Notes: generated by a model not told the origin, from the letters alone. 64,000 nucleotides of DNA from Curtobacterium sp. L6-1 (GCF_018885305.1 NZ_CP076544.1:2108001-2172000); one strand, 5' to 3'. Shown: positions 44,404-53,302, counted from the stretch's first letter. A program made the numbers and translations.

Positions 44404-44561
44404 GAGCACGAGCGTACGCAGCGCGACGACGTCGCAGGCGGCTCATCCTGTCCCTCGCACTACTGGTGTGGGCACGGTCTTCCTGGTGACCGTCCACGGA
44501 TCGAGCATGGCTGTCAGCGCCGGCCACACCGGTCGGTGCCCATCCCGAAAGGACGACCTCC

Positions 44562-45401
44562 ATGCCTCAGCGCACCTGGTTCATCACCGGTTCCACCAGC
44601 GGTTTCGGACGACTCATGACCGAGCAGCTCCTCGAGCGCGGCGACCGCGTGGCTGCCACCGCCCGTGACACGGCATCGCTCAGCGACCTCGTGGAGCGGT
44701 ACGGCGACCGCATCTGGCTCGCCCAGCTCGACGTCACCGACACTGCCCAGATCCGCGACGTCGTCGAGCGGGCCTTCCAGGACCTCGGCACCGTCGACGT
44801 CATCGTCAACAACGCCGGGTACGGACTCTTCGGTGCTGCCGAGGAACTCACGGACGAACTCATCGAGCACCAGCTCGGCACGAACCTCGTCGGCCCCATC
44901 CAGATCCTCCGCGCTGCGGTGCCGCACCTGCGCGCACAGGGCGGCGGCCGCATCATCCAGGTCTCGACCTACGGCGGCCAGGCCACGAACCCCGGCGCAT
45001 CGCTGTACCACGCCAGCAAGTGGGGCGTCGAGGGGTTCATGGAGGCCAACGCGAAGGACCTCGCGCCCTTCGGCATTGGGGTGACCATCGTCGAGCCGGG
45101 CAGTGCAGCAACGGGGTTCCGCGTCGGGAGCTCCCGGCTGCCCGAGCCCATGGCGGCCTACGACGGCACGCCCGCTGCGATGAGCCGCGGCATCCAGAAT
45201 CCCGCACTGCCGTCCGTCAGCGACCCCGCGAAGGTGGCCGCGGCGATCATCGGCTCCGTCGACCAGGAGCCGGCACCCCTCCGCCTGGTCACCGGCAGCG
45301 ACTCGCAGAAGGTCATCGCGGATGCGCTCCGGGAGCGCCTCGCGGACATCGAGGCGCAGAAGGTGACCGCCGCGTCGACCGACCTGCCGAAGGAGGCGTG
45401 A
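44562..45401 (+). CDS. SDR family oxidoreductase
   Basis: 279 residues with AAGGACG upstream. Cofactor loop FITGSTSGFGR, LDVTDTAQ, VNNAGYG, Ser in VSTYGG and Tyr-Lys in YHASK. The start TWFITGS-SGFGR and the overall length group it with the SDR at 11237. First gene of a four-gene operon (SDR, SDR, YciI-like, TetR) and divergent from an MmyB-type regulator, a pairing often seen in this regulator family. Confidence 0.88.
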   Translation: MPQRTWFITGSTSGFGRLMTEQLLERGDRVAATARDTASLSDLVERYGDRIWLAQLDVTDTAQIRDVVERAFQDLGTVDVIVNNAGYGLFGAAEELTDELIEHQLGTNLVGPIQILRAAVPHLRAQGGGRIIQVSTYGGQATNPGASLYHASKWGVEGFMEANAKDLAPFGIGVTIVEPGSAATGFRVGSSRLPEPMAAYDGTPAAMSRGIQNPALPSVSDPAKVAAAIIGSVDQEPAPLRLVTGSDSQKVIADALRERLADIEAQKVTAASTDLPKEA

Positions 45402-45403
45402 GC

Positions 45404-46171
45404 ATGCGCGACGCGGCTCCCCGTGGGACGGCCGTCGTGACCGGCGGCACGCAGGGCATCGGTCTCGCGATCGCGACGACGCTGCGCGATCAAGGGTGGC
45501 GCGTCGCGATCCTCGGCAGGACGGAGTCCACGGGCCGGGCTGCTGCCGAGCAGCTCGGCCCGGAGCACCGCTTCGTGCAGTGCGACGTCGCCGACGAGCG
45601 ACGCATCCCGGACGCCTTCGCCGAAGTGGAGCGCGAGATGGGACCCGTCGACGTCCTCGTGAACAACGCCGGCGTCGGTCGCGCAGCCACCGTCGAGCAG
45701 CTCCGCAGCGCCGACTGGGATGCGCTGATGGCCGTCGACCTCAAAGCTGCGTGGCTGTGTGTCCAGGCCGCCCTCCCCGGGATGCGCTCTCGCGGAGGCG
45801 GGTCCGTCGTCAACATCGCCTCGATCCATGCTCACCTGACGCGGAAGGGACTCTTCCCGTACGCCGCCGCGAAGGCCGGGATGCTCGGACTCACCCGCTC
45901 GATGGCCCTCGACCTCGCGGACGACGCGATCCGCGTGAACGCGGTCTGCCCGGGTTACGTGCGCACACCACCGATGATCGCCCAGTACCAGGCGATGGAG
46001 AACCCAGAGGAGGCGTGGGACCACCTCCAGCGCATCCATCCGCTGGGACGCATCGGCGAGCCGGAAGAGGTCGCCGCCGTGGTCGCATTCCTCGCCTCGT
46101 CGCAGGCCGGGTTCGTCACCGGTGCCGCATGGGACGTGGACGGAGGGCTCGGTGCCCGATTCGCTTCCTGA
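45404..46171 (+). CDS. SDR family oxidoreductase (FabG-like)
   Basis: 255 residues from ATG 45404, two bases after the upstream stop, with AAGGAGG overlapping the previous gene. Motifs: VTGGTQGIGLAIA, CDVADE, VNNAGVG, Ser in NIASIHAHLT, Tyr-Lys in YAAAK and the end DVDGGLGARFAS. Looks like an active classical SDR of the 3-oxoacyl reductase branch. Substrate unknown. Confidence 0.88.
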   Translation: MRDAAPRGTAVVTGGTQGIGLAIATTLRDQGWRVAILGRTESTGRAAAEQLGPEHRFVQCDVADERRIPDAFAEVEREMGPVDVLVNNAGVGRAATVEQLRSADWDALMAVDLKAAWLCVQAALPGMRSRGGGSVVNIASIHAHLTRKGLFPYAAAKAGMLGLTRSMALDLADDAIRVNAVCPGYVRTPPMIAQYQAMENPEEAWDHLQRIHPLGRIGEPEEVAAVVAFLASSQAGFVTGAAWDVDGGLGARFAS

Positions 46172-46457
46172 CCGTCCGGCGCTCTTCGTGGTGCAGTACC
46201 GGTGGCCGCTCAGCCGGGATGCCGACGTCCGGGCAGCCTACGCACTGCACCGAGCCGACGTCGATCGCCTTGGTGGGGACGGGGGGCTCTGGATGATCGG
46301 CACGTTGCCGGCGGTAGAGGGGTGGTCTTCTGCGATGGCCGTGTTCTGGAGCGAACCGGCCGCACGTGCGTTCCGTGACGACGACCCGTTGTTCACCGCA
46401 GGTCTCGCGACGCCCTCGCCGGTGCAGCCGTGGACCCCGCTCACCTTCCAGCGGTGA
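46152..46457 (+). CDS. YciI-like domain protein
   Basis: 101 residues from GTG 46152 (GGAGGG upstream), overlapping the SDR end by 20 bp. Ferredoxin-like YCII fold: ALFVVQYRWPLS, YALHRADVDRLGGDGGLWMI and FRDDDPLFTAGLATP. The conserved His and Asp of YCII proteins are present. Members act as small enzymes or ligand-binding proteins in degradation pathways. Confidence 0.75.
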   Translation: MPDSLPDRPALFVVQYRWPLSRDADVRAAYALHRADVDRLGGDGGLWMIGTLPAVEGWSSAMAVFWSEPAARAFRDDDPLFTAGLATPSPVQPWTPLTFQR

Positions 46458-47014
46458 CCGTCCCCAGCGGCCAGCCCCGCGCGGACGCTCGGCGGAATCG
46501 ACAGCTGATACTCCAGGCGGCGCGCACGTGCTTCGCAGAGCGAGGTACGACGGTACCGCTCGCGGATATCGCACGTGCAGCAGGCGTCGGTGTGGCAACG
46601 GTGCATCGCCACTTCGGCGGGAGGCCCGGGATCCTGAACGAAATGGCGATCGCTCAGGCGCGGGACCTCCTCGCCGTCAGTACGCGCGCCTCGCGGGAAG
46701 TCGACCCGGGGACCGCGCTCAGCACGCTGCTCCTCTGCCTCTTCGAGCTCCGGGAATCCGACAGGACGATCACGGACGCGATGACACGGTGCAGCCCGCC
46801 CTGGTCCGATGTCGACCTCGATCGCTTCGATGCAGACGTCGATCTGGTCATCGATCGTGCGAGGGTCGCCGGGATCGTGTCGGACGACTTCGACCGCCGC
46901 GACGTCCTGTCGCTCACCATCATGGTCGGTGCCGTGGCTGACGGTCTGCAAACGACCGACAGCGATGCTCCGCAACGCGCATCGACCCTGTTGCTTCGTG
47001 GTGTGTTCGGGTGA
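46454..47014 (+). CDS. TetR family transcriptional regulator
   Basis: 186 residues from GTG 46454, overlapping the preceding stop as GTGA, which fixes the start. HTH region: VPLADIARAAGVGVATVHRH followed by FGGRPGILNEMAI. It closes the SDR-SDR-YciI operon and most likely represses it. Confidence 0.88.
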   Translation: MTVPSGQPRADARRNRQLILQAARTCFAERGTTVPLADIARAAGVGVATVHRHFGGRPGILNEMAIAQARDLLAVSTRASREVDPGTALSTLLLCLFELRESDRTITDAMTRCSPPWSDVDLDRFDADVDLVIDRARVAGIVSDDFDRRDVLSLTIMVGAVADGLQTTDSDAPQRASTLLLRGVFG

Positions 47015-47226
47015 GCGCCGTCTCTCGAGTCGAGTCGGAGAGGGTGATCCCCGAATTGAGCGGGCGTCCGCGCTCAAGGGTTGCGGAGCTGACGATGAGG
47101 AGGAGGCAAGTTCGACAAGCTGCCACCAGAACGCCAAGCACAACTTGAAGAGCGTGCGGGGTGGGCGTGGAAGTCGACAGGAAGACGGCGCTCGCGACGT
47201 GAAGCGAAGACAGCCGACCGCGGAGA

Positions 47227-47550
47227 TCAGCGCGCCGGGAGCCGAGTGCTGAGAACAACATGCTCGTCCTCGTCGAGGTCCCAAAGCATGGTGGCGGAAT
47301 GTCCGGCGGCCTGCTCGTAGGCGAGGAGGAGGACCGCGTCGGCGGCAGTGCGGCACCACCGCATGTAGGAAGCAGCGAAGATGGCGTCGTCGGGGTCGGG
47401 TAGGACGGGGTCGCTTTCGAAACGGTCGCGGTTCTCCGTCAGGGTCTCGGCGCTCGTGGTCCCGGTGTGCCAGAGCATGTCGGCGAGATGTTGCGTCAGG
47501 GTGACGGCCAGTGGGTTGCCAGCCTCCGCGGTCCTGATGGTGTTCGTCAT
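47227..47550 (-). CDS. Hypothetical protein
   Basis: 107 residues with an AGGAGAC ribosome site before the ATG. Sequence: QHLADMLWHTGTTSAETLT and AIFAASYMRWCRTAADAVLL, largely helical and acidic. No family recognised. It stands alone between two gene-poor stretches at the left edge of the hypothetical-rich island. Confidence 0.6.
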   Translation of the reverse strand: MTNTIRTAEAGNPLAVTLTQHLADMLWHTGTTSAETLTENRDRFESDPVLPDPDDAIFAASYMRWCRTAADAVLLLAYEQAAGHSATMLWDLDEDEHVVLSTRLPAR

Positions 47551-47839
47551 CGTGTCTCCTGCGTTCGTTGATTAGCGGCGCATGAGTTGCGCTTCGGCCC
47601 ATGAAGTTTGTGTCCCGGCATTTCAGGTCGTCCGGGTGCTGGTGCCCCTTCGGACAGGCCAGAAAAGTCTGCAGCTGTGCATCCCTGCCTGGACAGGGTC
47701 CGGACAGCGCGATCACGCCTCCGCGCCGTCCTTCATTTCGGTCTAGACCCCGCTCGTTGATACCAACCCGAAGACCCTGACCGGGATCAGGGTCGATACC
47801 TGAGCAAGATGGTGCTGGCACCATGCTGAGCCGGTCGGC

Positions 47840-48805
47840 TCACCGCTCTGACTCGAGCCAATGCTCGAGCGCGGTTTGCTGTTCTCGGAAGGCGCTGTTG
47901 CTTCGAGAGGGCCGTGCCCATCTCCACCATTCCAGCGCTTCGAGTGCTGCGAACCGCTCGTCGCTCAGCAGCCCACGCTTGTAGTCCAGCACACGCCGAT
48001 CGATCCATCTGCGGAGCTGCGGTGGAAGGGGCTCGTCTAAGCCATGCTCCCGAGCGTGCGCTTCGAGCTCTGCCAGTCGCTCCGAGAAGGTGTCGTTCTT
48101 CCAGGATGCGTCCCAGCACCAGCCCGGCAGTTGTTCGAGCAGCTGAAAACGTTCGGGTGCCAGTCGGCCACGTCGCTGGCGCTGTCGCTGGGCTTGCACC
48201 CACTCCCCAACGCGCTGCCCGGAGGGGGCGACAACTCGGCGGGAGAGGTCGGCGGTGCCGTGATCGGACACCCACTGCAGGAGAACTTCGTACGTCTCAT
48301 ACCACGGGCTCGGCCTGGGCGTCTGCTCCCACGACCAGTGCGGCACCGCTTCGAGTAGCGCAATTCGCCGCGACGAAAGATCCCCCGCGCGATAGTGAGC
48401 GCGTTGCCTTCGAACCCAGTCACCCAGGCCCGAATGATCTGGCTCTTGGCTGTTGTACGGCACGGCAGTGTGACCGTGACAGGTAGCGAACGCGAGCAGC
48501 GACGCCATGTGCGCAAGCGGATTTTCGGACGGCGCGATGCTGCCGTCCGCGCGTGTTGCGCGGTTCTGTTTCGAGGCGTGCCAGAGCCACCCGGGGCGGG
48601 CCTCCAGCGCTGCAATCGACGAGGCTTCCAGATGCCCGGACCGGTACCGCCGCCGCATGCGCTTCACCCACCGGCCGAGCCGGTGACCAAACTCATCTTC
48701 GAAGAGCTGCGGTACCGCAGCATGCCCGTGCTGGTCCACAAATCGATCGAGACGCTCCAGCCACTTCTCAGTTCGCTTCACCGCTGCGTCATCGCTACGG
48801 GTCAT
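47840..48805 (-). CDS. Stand-alone helicase-associated (HA) repeat protein
   Basis: 321 residues made of four helicase-associated domain repeats, each ending in a W-x-W or WLW block: HAAVPQLFEDEFGHRLGRWV, HTAVPYNSQEPDHSGLGDWV, GTADLSRRVVAPSGQRVGEW and a diverged fourth (LPPQLRRWIDRRVLDYKRGL). In most Actinobacteria this domain follows a DEAD/DEAH helicase; no helicase motif is present here. It is probably DNA-binding. Its partner is unknown. Confidence 0.75.
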   Translation of the reverse strand: MTRSDDAAVKRTEKWLERLDRFVDQHGHAAVPQLFEDEFGHRLGRWVKRMRRRYRSGHLEASSIAALEARPGWLWHASKQNRATRADGSIAPSENPLAHMASLLAFATCHGHTAVPYNSQEPDHSGLGDWVRRQRAHYRAGDLSSRRIALLEAVPHWSWEQTPRPSPWYETYEVLLQWVSDHGTADLSRRVVAPSGQRVGEWVQAQRQRQRRGRLAPERFQLLEQLPGWCWDASWKNDTFSERLAELEAHAREHGLDEPLPPQLRRWIDRRVLDYKRGLLSDERFAALEALEWWRWARPSRSNSAFREQQTALEHWLESER

Positions 48806-49182
48806 GCGGTGCGCCAGCCGTTGATCCCAAGGACACGCTGACCGTGCCCGGTCGGGCAGACGTGTTTAGAACTTGGGTACGCATCGCGTCCCGTCGCGAC
48901 TGCGCATAACGCGCCGGTTTTTGTCTGGTCGAGTAATACCTCGGCTTTCACGAACCAATTGTACGGAAGCCGTGAAGGCAATAAAGGCCAGTCATGCAAC
49001 CGAACCGCGTCCTTGCCAACTCTCCTGTTCTTGGACCCGGCTCCGGTGGAACGGTTCCCTCATGTGAAGCGCTCTCCTAGCGTGCAAAGCATGCTCCATA
49101 CCGCACTTCACCCCGACGGTGCTGCCACCGTTTCGGCTCGACGCTCCTGCAACCCAGCGGCCGCCCGAAAGAAGGCCGACAG
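48806..49182. other. Promoter region of the six-gene operon
   Basis: No gene. AT-richer than its flanks, with an imperfect inverted repeat (GGCTTTCACG near 48940 and CGTGAAGGC near 48970). A TAGCGT -10-like box on the plus strand (49078-49083) would give a 5' leader of about 90 bases for the 49183 operon. Confidence 0.4.
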
Positions 49183-49812
49183 GTGAGCGAGGGCGCCGAC
49201 GAGTCGGGGCTGAACTTCACGCAGTGTCGGCAGCTCGCCGCAATCCGCGGCATGGCACGCATCTCCCTCTCGGACCTACGCGACCAAAGTTCCCCCAACC
49301 TGACGACCCTCTACGCCGACGTCCAGGACGGTCAAGCGCTCATCCCCGGTCTGAAGATGGGGGTCGGCGCGCTCATCGTGCAGCGCTGGGACCCGACGTA
49401 CGCTGCCACCGGGTGGACCCTCTACGGTGCCGACCTCACCCTCGACTTGGGTCACCCGTTCGGGTCGATGTTCTATCGAAACGATGCCGACCGCCGGGTG
49501 CTCCGGATCGGTGTGAAGTGGTACCCGCCGACGCAGCAGCTCGAGTTCCCCGCACTTCACCCCTCGAAGCCGGAGCTCACCTCCGACTGCACTGACGACG
49601 AGGTCGCCGCTGTCGTGTTGGACGCGCGCAGCCGAATCGTGACTCTTGTCGCGGTCAATGCGCAGATCGGGTCGTTCGTCGCCACCGAGGAGTCCGAGAA
49701 CGCGATCCTTGACGCATCCGGCCTCGGGCTCGAGCGGCTCTCCGAAGACGACCCGCGACTGACCGGCCGTCAGTCGCGCCGCTCGTCCGAGGCGGACGAG
49801 GGACATCACTGA
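49183..49812 (+). CDS. Hypothetical protein, first gene of the unknown operon
   Basis: 209 residues from GTG 49183. No family recognised. It starts with a helical segment (LNFTQCRQLAAIRGMARISL) and is then beta-rich (ALIVQRWDPTYAATGWTLYG; FGSMFYRNDADRRVLRIGVK; VVLDARSRIVTLVAVNAQIG). Its stop overlaps the next ATG (TGATG), so it is coupled to the following gene. Present in the operon only once. Confidence 0.6.
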   Translation: MSEGADESGLNFTQCRQLAAIRGMARISLSDLRDQSSPNLTTLYADVQDGQALIPGLKMGVGALIVQRWDPTYAATGWTLYGADLTLDLGHPFGSMFYRNDADRRVLRIGVKWYPPTQQLEFPALHPSKPELTSDCTDDEVAAVVLDARSRIVTLVAVNAQIGSFVATEESENAILDASGLGLERLSEDDPRLTGRQSRRSSEADEGHH

Positions 49813-50825
49813 TGAGTGACCGGCAGTGGCTGCAGGACATCCGGGGCCAGCAGACGATTCTGTCGTTGCCGTTCGGGCTCGGGTGGACGATCGACATCAC
49901 GCAAACTCTGGTCGCTCTCACGGCGGCGGGGATGCCCGCTCGTGCGGAGGCGTTCGATCGGCTCCGGTTCGAGGACGGCCGGTCCGGGTTCCTGTCCACC
50001 CCGAATCCGACCGCCACGATCAACGACGACGGCACACCGGCTGAACGGACCGAGGACCTCATCGTCCTCCCAGGGGGGTCGGAAGGCGGCGTGCTCTCGC
50101 TCGCCCGCCGCTACCCGGACTTGGTGTTCGTGAACGGGAAACGGCAACGCGTCTGGGCGAACGGCAAGCAGGTGCACGGGTCGTCGATGGAGCGGGACGC
50201 GACACCGGGGTGGCGGACTGTGTTCGCCATCGCCCGCACCATCGCCCTGCATGGCGGCGGCACGCACTCCATCGCGGACCGCATCGGCATCCCAGCCGAT
50301 GATGTCCGCGCGGTCATGCCCGCGCTCGGGACGCACGTCTTTCACACGCCGATCGGGTGGGAAGCAGCCGACCGGGCCGCTCTTTGCGATTGGGCGGTGG
50401 CTGCGTACCCGGGTCCCGGCGGGGTTCGCACTTGCTGGCGCCGCGAGACCACCATCGACGAGCAAGCCGATGAGCTCATCGGGCTTGGCGGGGTGATGTC
50501 GGACCGGTGGGCGGCTCAGCAGTCTGGCGTCTTCGTCCCGCCGAACCGGCTCACGGCGTTCTTCGCCGACCACCCCGACATGGCCGCGCTCGGCTACAAG
50601 CCAGCCACCGTGAACGAGGCGACGGTGTCGGTGGTCATCCCGCAGGACACCACGATCCTGGCTACGGCGGAGGGGTGTTGCACGGACGACTTCATCACTG
50701 CGCACGTCATCTACACCGACAGCTACGCGGACGTGAACACAGACGCACTGAACGGGCTGCGGCAGCTGCTGCACTTCCGATCCGACCTCGCCCACTATCT
50801 CCGCTGGCACCCCAGCGGCAGCTGA
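49812..50825 (+). CDS. Unknown family A, copy 1
   Basis: 337 residues, no signal peptide or membrane helix. Shared with copy 2 at 52274: LPFGLGWTIDITQTLVALTA near the start, a helical middle with IADRIGIPADDVRAV, the block IGWEAADRAALCDWAVAAYP continuing GPGGVRTCW, then a C-terminal domain (DMAALGYKPATVNEATVSVV; TTILATAEGCCTDDFITAHV). I do not know the family. The helical middle could be a winged helix and the C-terminal part is reminiscent of AbiEi-like antitoxins, but weakly. Coupled to the gene before and 13 bp from the one after. Confidence 0.6.
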   Translation: MSDRQWLQDIRGQQTILSLPFGLGWTIDITQTLVALTAAGMPARAEAFDRLRFEDGRSGFLSTPNPTATINDDGTPAERTEDLIVLPGGSEGGVLSLARRYPDLVFVNGKRQRVWANGKQVHGSSMERDATPGWRTVFAIARTIALHGGGTHSIADRIGIPADDVRAVMPALGTHVFHTPIGWEAADRAALCDWAVAAYPGPGGVRTCWRRETTIDEQADELIGLGGVMSDRWAAQQSGVFVPPNRLTAFFADHPDMAALGYKPATVNEATVSVVIPQDTTILATAEGCCTDDFITAHVIYTDSYADVNTDALNGLRQLLHFRSDLAHYLRWHPSGS

Positions 50826-50838
50826 CGAGAGCACGCTG

Positions 50839-51117
50839 ATGACCTTGCAGCTGCTGTCGCTGACGTTGGCGTACGACGACATCCGGTTCTTCGGCTCCGT
50901 CATGTTCACTGACCCGAACCATCCCGACGACAAGCCGGTCACGGTCCTCATCGACCACTCCGACGAACCGCCCTGGTTCCGCCTCACCAACGTCGACCCG
51001 GAGGGTCAGGATCCGACGGTGCCGGCGATGGTCGAAGCGGACCGCATCATGCGGTTCCTCCTCCGCTACACGCCCGACCGCATCGGCCGCACCCAGGCCG
51101 ACTTCCAGCAGCCCTAA
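50839..51117 (+). CDS. Unknown family B, short copy 1
   Basis: 92 residues, mostly beta: LLSLTLAYDDIRFFGSVMFT, PVTVLIDHSDEPPWFRLTNV, then a helix AMVEADRIMRFLLRYT. The same pattern opens the 288-residue protein that follows and the short protein at 52017. Always located next to family A. Function unknown. Confidence 0.6.
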   Translation: MTLQLLSLTLAYDDIRFFGSVMFTDPNHPDDKPVTVLIDHSDEPPWFRLTNVDPEGQDPTVPAMVEADRIMRFLLRYTPDRIGRTQADFQQP

Positions 51118-51156
51118 CCCGCTCTGCTCACGCCCGACTCTTGGAGGTAGTTGCTG

Positions 51157-52020
51157 ATGATGCGTCTGGTGTCCCTGCACTTGTCAAACGACCGGATCCT
51201 TTGGGGGCATGTGCTCCTTGAGGACACGGAGAACCCGGACGCGCATCTGGAGCAGATTCTCGTCCGCCCCATCGATGTCGAGCCCGGGTACGAGCTCTAT
51301 GACAGGACCAACACGGTCCTGTCGGACCTTTCGGTGCCGGCGGTGCGGGAAGCGAACCGCATGGTGGAGACCCTCCTCATCCCCGCCTCCGAGATCGCGC
51401 GACGGGAGAAAGCCGTCCGAGCGGTGATCCACTCCGGCTACTTGGAAGGGTTCCCGGACGACATGCCGTGGCAGTCGCAGCTGTGGATGTACGCCCGCGG
51501 CGAAGTCACCCGCGAACAACTGTCCGCGTACGCCGACGAAGGCCGGCAGATCCCCCGCGCACCCGGACACAGCGCGGTCGGCTCGGCGGACGTTCCTGAG
51601 GACTGGTGGCGGACGACACAGGCCCGCATCCGCCGGCACCTCCTCCACACGACCCTCACCGAACCGGAAGTCGCTGCCGCCTTGCAGGTCAGCATCGAGG
51701 AGGTCGGTGAGCTGTTCGAAGCGAACCGGCTGACGAGCTTCGACCTTGACGGAGAAGAACGCATCCCCGACTGGCAACTCGTGAAGCCCGCCCTCCCCGA
51801 GTTCGGCGACTCGTCGTCGCTGCTGCCAGGCCTCGACGTCCTCTACGCGGCAGCGCCGCAGCCGCTCCTCGACGCAGCAGCGATGACGGAGTTCATGACC
51901 ACGCCCCTCAAGTTCCTCACCGTCGACGACCGAGTCCTGACACCGCTGGACTGGATGCGGGAAGGCCGGCCGTTGACAACGATCATCGCCCTGTTCCGCG
52001 GACGACGGTGGCGGCTATGA
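51157..52020 (+). CDS. Family B domain fused to HTH and MbcA/ParS-like region
   Basis: 287 residues from ATG 51157 (GGAGG nine bases upstream; TTG 51151 also possible). Residues 1-75 are a family B domain (MMRLVSLHLSNDRILWGHVL). The middle (about 160-205) is helix-turn-helix-like (LTEPEVAAALQVSIEEVGEL). The end (LPGLDVLYAAAPQPLLDAAA, then LTPLDWMREGRPLTTIIALF) resembles the toxin-binding domain of Xre/MbcA/ParS antitoxins. No RES-type toxin is near. It may be the DNA-binding member of the operon. Confidence 0.6.
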   Translation: MMRLVSLHLSNDRILWGHVLLEDTENPDAHLEQILVRPIDVEPGYELYDRTNTVLSDLSVPAVREANRMVETLLIPASEIARREKAVRAVIHSGYLEGFPDDMPWQSQLWMYARGEVTREQLSAYADEGRQIPRAPGHSAVGSADVPEDWWRTTQARIRRHLLHTTLTEPEVAAALQVSIEEVGELFEANRLTSFDLDGEERIPDWQLVKPALPEFGDSSSLLPGLDVLYAAAPQPLLDAAAMTEFMTTPLKFLTVDDRVLTPLDWMREGRPLTTIIALFRGRRWRL

Positions 52021-52274
52021 CCCGCCGCCCGGACCTGTTCCTTCTCAACGTCGCCTACGACGTCACCGGGGTGCACGGGCACGTGTTCTTTCGCGACCCA
52101 CCCAGCACCGTGCTGCGGCAGGTCATCATCCGCACCACCGGCACCGGTACCGGCACCGGCACCATCTGCGAACCAGCACACGGCGACACCCGCACCGGGT
52201 GGGAACCCTTCCTCGAAGAAACCCGCTGGCTCTTCGCCCTCACCCGGCCCGACACCCCGGAAGAGCACAGCTAA
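52017..52274 (+). CDS. Unknown family B, short copy 2
   Basis: 85 residues, starting four bases inside the preceding gene (ATGA) and ending on the first base of the next ATG. Beta-rich: LFLLNVAYDVTGVHGHVFFR, with a Thr-Gly repeat (TTGTGTGTGT) in the middle from a (GGCACC)n-like DNA repeat at 52138-52163. Confidence 0.55.
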   Translation: MTRRPDLFLLNVAYDVTGVHGHVFFRDPPSTVLRQVIIRTTGTGTGTGTICEPAHGDTRTGWEPFLEETRWLFALTRPDTPEEHS

Positions 52275-53302
52275 TGGGCCCGAGGCTCGAGTGGGTGGCC
52301 GCCGCATACTCCGGCAGGCCGCAGATCACGCTGCCGTACGGACTCGGCGACACCACCGACCTCACCAACACCCTCGCCGTCCTCAAGCTCGCTGGGCTGC
52401 GCGCGGTCGTGGAGTCCCACGACACGATCCGCCTCACCGACGGCCGCCGCGCACGCTTCCCAACCCTCACCCAACGCCCCCGCGACGACGACCCGAACGA
52501 CGCGGAACTGCTCCTGCTGGCACCACGCACCGTCACCGCGACGCAGATCGCGCTTGCGGAACAGACCGCGACGGTGCTGTTGGTCGATGTTGACCGGCGC
52601 CGCGTCTGGATCGACGGCAGACAAGCCCTTGGGACGAAGGAACGGTGGAAGGACGCCGCCCCCATCTATGTCACCTTCGCGGTCGCGCGCATGCTCGCGG
52701 TCAACGGCGCCACCTTCGACAGACTCGTCAGCGCCGGACTGACCCCTGGACAGGTGGATGACGCTCTCGCACGCCTCGGGAAGCGCGTGCACCGGACCGA
52801 CATCGGGTGGGAGTCACGGCAGGTTGGTGGTCTCGTAGACTTCGCGATCGCCTGCTATCCCGGACCCGGCGGCGTCAGGACCCGGTGGACGTCCGAGCTG
52901 CCGCTCATCGAGCAAGCGGAACGTCTCATCAGTGCTGGCTGCCGTATCTCCGGCCGTGCCATTTCCGACCGCCCCGGGTACCCCGCCATCAGCAAAGGGG
53001 AGATGCCCTACCGGGTCGTCGCCTTCACCGAGCAAGAGGTCGACATGGCCGCGCTCGGCTTCGAAGCGGACACCGTGGGCTTCGCCGGCACCGAACTCGT
53101 CCGGCCCGCGGACCCGACCATCTTTCTCACCGCAGCGGCCGCCGGATACGTGGACCGTACCGACGACATCATCACTGCGAACACGCTCCTCCGCGCTGAC
53201 TACCGCAACGCCGAAGACGCAGCATCACTGCAAGAAGTACGCGACCGGCTGCAGTTCGCCGCCGACACCGGATACGACCTCCGCCACAACCTGCCCGACT
53301 GA
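52274..53302 (+). CDS. Unknown family A, copy 2
   Basis: 342 residues. Aligns with copy 1 over its length: LPYGLGDTTDLTNTLAVLKL, IGWESRQVGGLVDFAIACYP continuing GPGGVRTRW, DMAALGFEADTVGFAGTELV, and RTDDIITANTLLRADY. Identity is moderate, so the duplication is old or the two copies were acquired separately. Last gene of the operon. Confidence 0.6.
   Translation: MGPRLEWVAAAYSGRPQITLPYGLGDTTDLTNTLAVLKLAGLRAVVESHDTIRLTDGRRARFPTLTQRPRDDDPNDAELLLLAPRTVTATQIALAEQTATVLLVDVDRRRVWIDGRQALGTKERWKDAAPIYVTFAVARMLAVNGATFDRLVSAGLTPGQVDDALARLGKRVHRTDIGWESRQVGGLVDFAIACYPGPGGVRTRWTSELPLIEQAERLISAGCRISGRAISDRPGYPAISKGEMPYRVVAFTEQEVDMAALGFEADTVGFAGTELVRPADPTIFLTAAAAGYVDRTDDIITANTLLRADYRNAEDAASLQEVRDRLQFAADTGYDLRHNLPD

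Noticed and set aside
44439..44457. Possible operator upstream of the XRE gene starting at 44403
   Set aside because: The sequence at the expected distance has no GTGTCCCC/GGGGACAC arms; only a shifted TGTCCC is present.
46238..47824. 528-residue minus-strand ORF
   Set aside because: It overlaps the YciI-like and TetR genes in antisense and has low-complexity Arg/Pro composition.
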